A model generated the notes under the pieces. That model was not told the DNA's origin. It searched no databases and saw only the letters and a program-made list of their open reading frames with translations. Made by a program: the position numbers and the translations under genes. Positions 61,556 through 64,000 of a DNA stretch of 64,000 nucleotides are shown one piece after another. The DNA lies in contig JASJZH010000003.1 of assembly GCA_037178975.1 (NCBI GenBank), forward strand, positions 3,658,001 to 3,722,000. The letters run 5' to 3'. Position 1 is the stretch's first letter. Every line of letters starts with the position of its first letter. The stretch comes from Oscheius tipulae. Taxonomy: Eukaryota > Nematoda > Chromadorea > Rhabditida > Rhabditidae.

Positions 61556-61922
61556 TTTGCAACCTCTAAAATCATTTGTAGTTAATGAACGGAAAATAAG
61601 ACACTGGCGGTTGAACAAACACAAAATTGCAGTGTGCTATTTCATAGATGGTCAGATCGTCTGAACGAAAAGATGGCCCACGTACATACGTTAATTTGCG
61701 AAAATCGAGCGCCGTTTTTTGCCCAGAGAACTGATAAAGCAAAAGCTGGAAACCCTGTCAATACTAAACGAAAATGCTGGATGAGGAATTCAAATACAGC
61801 GTTCTTTTACGACCGTACTTTTTCTTGCCGCTCTCTTCGAATCCGTCTATATTTTACATTTGTTCTTCGTCTATCTTTCCCCGATTTTCCTATGCTATTT
61901 GACCAAAGATTGTCTTTCAGTG
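61556..61922. other. Divergent promoter of dynactin p50 and MITD1
   Basis: About 370 bp; no gene. CTTTCAG ends just before the MITD1 ATG (TTTCAGTGATGG), consistent with a trans-splice or UTR acceptor. Confidence 0.4.
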
Positions 61923-62786
61923 ATGGATACCGACCCTCTTTTCCTAGAAGCCAAGCTTATACTATCAGAAGCAACTAATTTGGATAGGAACGAAAGGCCG
62001 AATGACGCCCTACAGAAATATAAACTAGGAGTGGTGAAACTAGTCGAATATATGAGGTAGTAGAAACTCACAGTAATACACTGTTCAGCTTATAGAACCT
62101 TATCTGCAGGTGATCCACAAAAAGAGATATTCGGCAGGAAAGTAGACGAATATTTGAGCCGAGCTGAGAAATTGAAAAAAGATGTCCAGTACGAGGTTTA
62201 TTCAAATTGTTTTTGCTTTGATTCGAACTCTTTAGGTGATAAGTTTGGAGCAGAGGAAAATCGCAGCAAACTCGACAGGACACAGCTACGAATCTGTTTT
62301 CGCCAAATGCCTGAATGACAAACTGACTGCCGTCGACGTGCAAGATGCCTATATTGTCGCCCGACACCAGGTTTTTCAATTTGTTTCTCGCATACAACAT
62401 CTTTTCAGATACTCAACTTTGTCCGTTTCTGTGAGATGCTGGTCCGCTCTGCGAAGAACATACAACTGATTGAGTTGAAGACCGGCAAGGATGCTCAATC
62501 GAACCAAGCAGCCTTTAATGAACTGGCGAACAGCTTGAGGTCGAGAGGTATTCATCTGACTGTAACGTTCGAGCCAAACTTACACGATAGGGAGATAAAG
62601 TAAGTCCTTTCCTTCCTACAGTCACCATCCTTTTTCAGATTTGATAACGGCTGGGTAGTGAAAATTGGTCGTGGACTGGACTATTTCAAAAAACAAGGAG
62701 CATACGCTATCGGCGTCTGTGATATGAACCTCAGAATGTGCCATGAGACCACCATCGACATCTTCAAAGTCAAGCAAAAAGTGTAA
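61923..62786 (+). CDS. MIT domain-containing protein 1 (MITD1-like)
   Basis: ESCRT-III adaptor acting in late cytokinesis in vertebrates. N-terminal MIT three-helix domain: [57 protein letters not shown]-terminal phospholipase-D-like MITD1_C domain: [79 protein letters not shown]. Ends DIFKVKQKV. About 240 residues, five exons. As in other MITD1 proteins the PLD-like fold lacks an HKD catalytic motif. First gene of a probable two-gene operon with the PA28-like gene 129 bp downstream. Confidence 0.88.
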
Positions 62787-62915
62787 TGTTTTTCTCTTAA
62801 TCTTGTTATATTGTTTTACAATTAAATCGTTTCATTATCACGTTTCGTTTTTGTGTCTCTGTCTCTTCTCAAATTTTACCTCAACTCGTTGTATTCTTTT
62901 CATATCAAAGTTTAG

Positions 62916-63296
62916 ATGACCAAGGCTGAAGACCCTGTGAAGGAATTGAATCAGTTCAAACAGGCTCTCTTTGTTGAAGCTGAGAGGCTTGTCACCCAGG
63001 AGTTCCCTCGTCGCGTTCTCCACTTTGAGAGCCTTCTCCAGGTACAATTAGACTGGTATTCAATGTAACCTCTCAGAGTCCTCGGTTCTCCTACGATAGG
63101 ATTAACGAGATTATGCCCAAGGATGATCTCAACATTCCTGTTCCTGACGTGCATCTTGAGGAACCGGCAAGAAAAAAGATGAAAACGGACGATTTAGAGG
63201 AAGTCGCCATCAACGGTATGTTTTTGGCTCTAACCTACTTTAGGCGAGTGTAGAAAACATTCTGCAAACACAAGGAGACGATCAGACGTCAACTAG
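62916..63296 (+). CDS. PA28-gamma-like (PSME3) N-terminal domain protein, apparently truncated
   Basis: Start MTKAEDPVKELNQFKQALFV directly follows a CAAAGTTTAG acceptor, as expected for a trans-spliced downstream gene. Residues 1-90 match the N-terminal helix of the nuclear 11S proteasome activator: EAERLVTQEFPRRVLHFESL, then the spacer DDLNIPVPDVHLEEPARKKM with KKMK like the PA28-gamma nuclear signal. After an intron at about 63214-63241 the frame ends quickly (63296, or 63314 with a shifted acceptor), and the large C-terminal helical domain with the activation loop is absent for at least the rest of the window. It is either a truncated gene or has distant 3' exons. The next gene (minus) starts within 130 bp. 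Confidence 0.6.
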
Positions 63297-63426
63297 GTCG
63301 TTTGAAAACTAGTTCACAGTTTCATGACCAAATTTAAGATCATCTTAAAACAGCAAAGAAGTTAGTATCAATGTGTCTTTATCAATGTCTATGACAAACG
63401 AGCATGATAGCATCTGCTCTTTATTG

Positions 63427-64000
63427 CTACCTTCCTATTGGAACGTGTTTCTCTTGTCTTTCTACATAAAATCGATCAGGAAAACTGCAGCTACGAGGAC
63501 AGCCTAAAGCCATAATGCTTGACAGCAGTGGTATCATGGTAGAAGCCGAGACGACTTGGAAGGGATAAAATCCGACGGCTATGGCAGGTGGGATAATGTA
63601 GAGGCAGGGCTGTCCGCCTCCATCGTAGCAGAGAAAGCCGGTGCCTGAATAATAAGAGTAGACATAGAAAGGACAGTTGGTCATAGGTAATTGTAGATAA
63701 AAATTTAGGGGCAGGGTGTACAGCGGACAGTAATGGTTAAAGGTTAGGGATGAAGAAGAAAGTTAGTAGGACTAGAGTGGACATAGTGGACCTACCGTTC
63801 TGCATGATGTAGCCGATGTTGACTCCGAGCGGTGACTCAACCATGCAGCGATTGCCATCCATTATAGGATGAGTCTGAGGGCGATGGATGCGACAGACTT
63901 GATGCTGGGCGTTGTCCAGAAGAACCATGGTGAACGGACGATCCTTGCCTCCGAGCTGGCGCTGCATATTGTTCGGCATCTCCATGACGTAGAAGATCTG
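63427..64000 (-). CDS. Phospholipid scramblase-like protein, 5' part beyond window
   Basis: Two exons are visible. The upstream one reads FYVMEMPNNMQRQLGGKDRP, then FTMVLLDNAQHQVCRIHRP, and VESPLGVNIGYIMQN, which fits the scramblase pattern (RPFxMxIxDxxxxEVIxLxRP ... PxGxxIGYVxQ). A roughly 150-nt intron (about 63650-63795) leads to a last exon GTGFLCYDGGGQPCLYIIPP and AIAVGFYPFQVVSASTMIP, ending EKHVPIGR, which does not show the usual scramblase calcium-binding and C-terminal membrane helix. The family call rests on the first exon only; the gene continues past base 64000. Confidence 0.45.

Overview
The window reads as dense nuclear DNA of a nematode, most likely a rhabditid related to Caenorhabditis. 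It holds about two dozen protein-coding genes on both strands. Most introns are tiny (about 28-60 nt, many 37-42) with GT...TTTCAG ends. Several start codons sit just after a TTTCAG/TTTTAG acceptor with no obvious upstream exon, as expected for spliced-leader trans-splicing. Many products are animal proteins with nematode traits: calreticulin ending in HDEL, a major sperm protein domain, a PAT-2-like integrin alpha, a short MAP1 relative and a nematode-type SH2-tyrosine kinase relic. No bacterial, viral or CRISPR features were seen. Gene models were spliced by eye.

Layout, left part. 1-1.3 kb (-): tandem CCCH zinc-finger protein. 1.7-3.95 kb (+): MAP1-like protein. 4.2-5.0 kb (+): orphan type I membrane protein. 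5.5-6.6 kb (+): astacin protease. 7.0-9.4 kb (-): SRSF1-type splicing factor and the Hsp90 co-chaperone AHA1. 9.9-10.5 kb (-): orphan. 11.2-12.7 kb (+): MSP-domain protein. 12.9-17.2 kb (-): integrin alpha. 19.6-21.6 kb (-): PIM-family kinase. A gene-poor stretch follows to 25.7 kb.

Middle. 25.7-26.2 kb (-): small PPxY membrane protein. 27.1-28.2 kb (-): phosphatidylinositol transfer protein. 29.4-32.2 kb (+): a probable trans-spliced operon of COX6B, NDUFC2 and tubulin cofactor C. 32.3-33.4 kb (-): NAD(P)HX dehydratase. 34.5-35.8 kb (+): calreticulin. 36.6-38.2 kb (+): broken SH2-kinase pseudogene. 38.4-41.3 kb (-): chitin-binding mucin-like protein. 42.6-43.6 kb (+): orphan membrane protein.

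Right part. 44.1-48.8 kb (+): giant TPR protein resembling TTC28. 49.0-50.3 kb (-): second SR protein, with a candidate poison exon. 50.7-52.3 kb (+): DNAJC1-like ER co-chaperone. 52.5-52.9 kb (-): Gly/Pro repeat protein. 53.1-55.0 kb (+): carboxylesterase. 57.2-60.0 kb (+): GRK2-type kinase. 60.3-61.6 kb (-): dynactin p50. 61.9-63.3 kb (+): MITD1 followed by a short PA28-gamma-like gene. 63.4 kb to the window end (-): scramblase-like gene, cut by the edge.

Most genes are housekeeping and there is no single pathway cluster. The features most worth following are regulatory or evolutionary: the poison exon, a perfect heat-shock element at AHA1, ER-stress elements at calreticulin, E2F-type sites at maternal/eggshell-type genes, a foldback element expanding an NDUFC2 intron, the decaying kinase, and several orphan secreted or membrane proteins. 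I did not find a convincing wholly new system.
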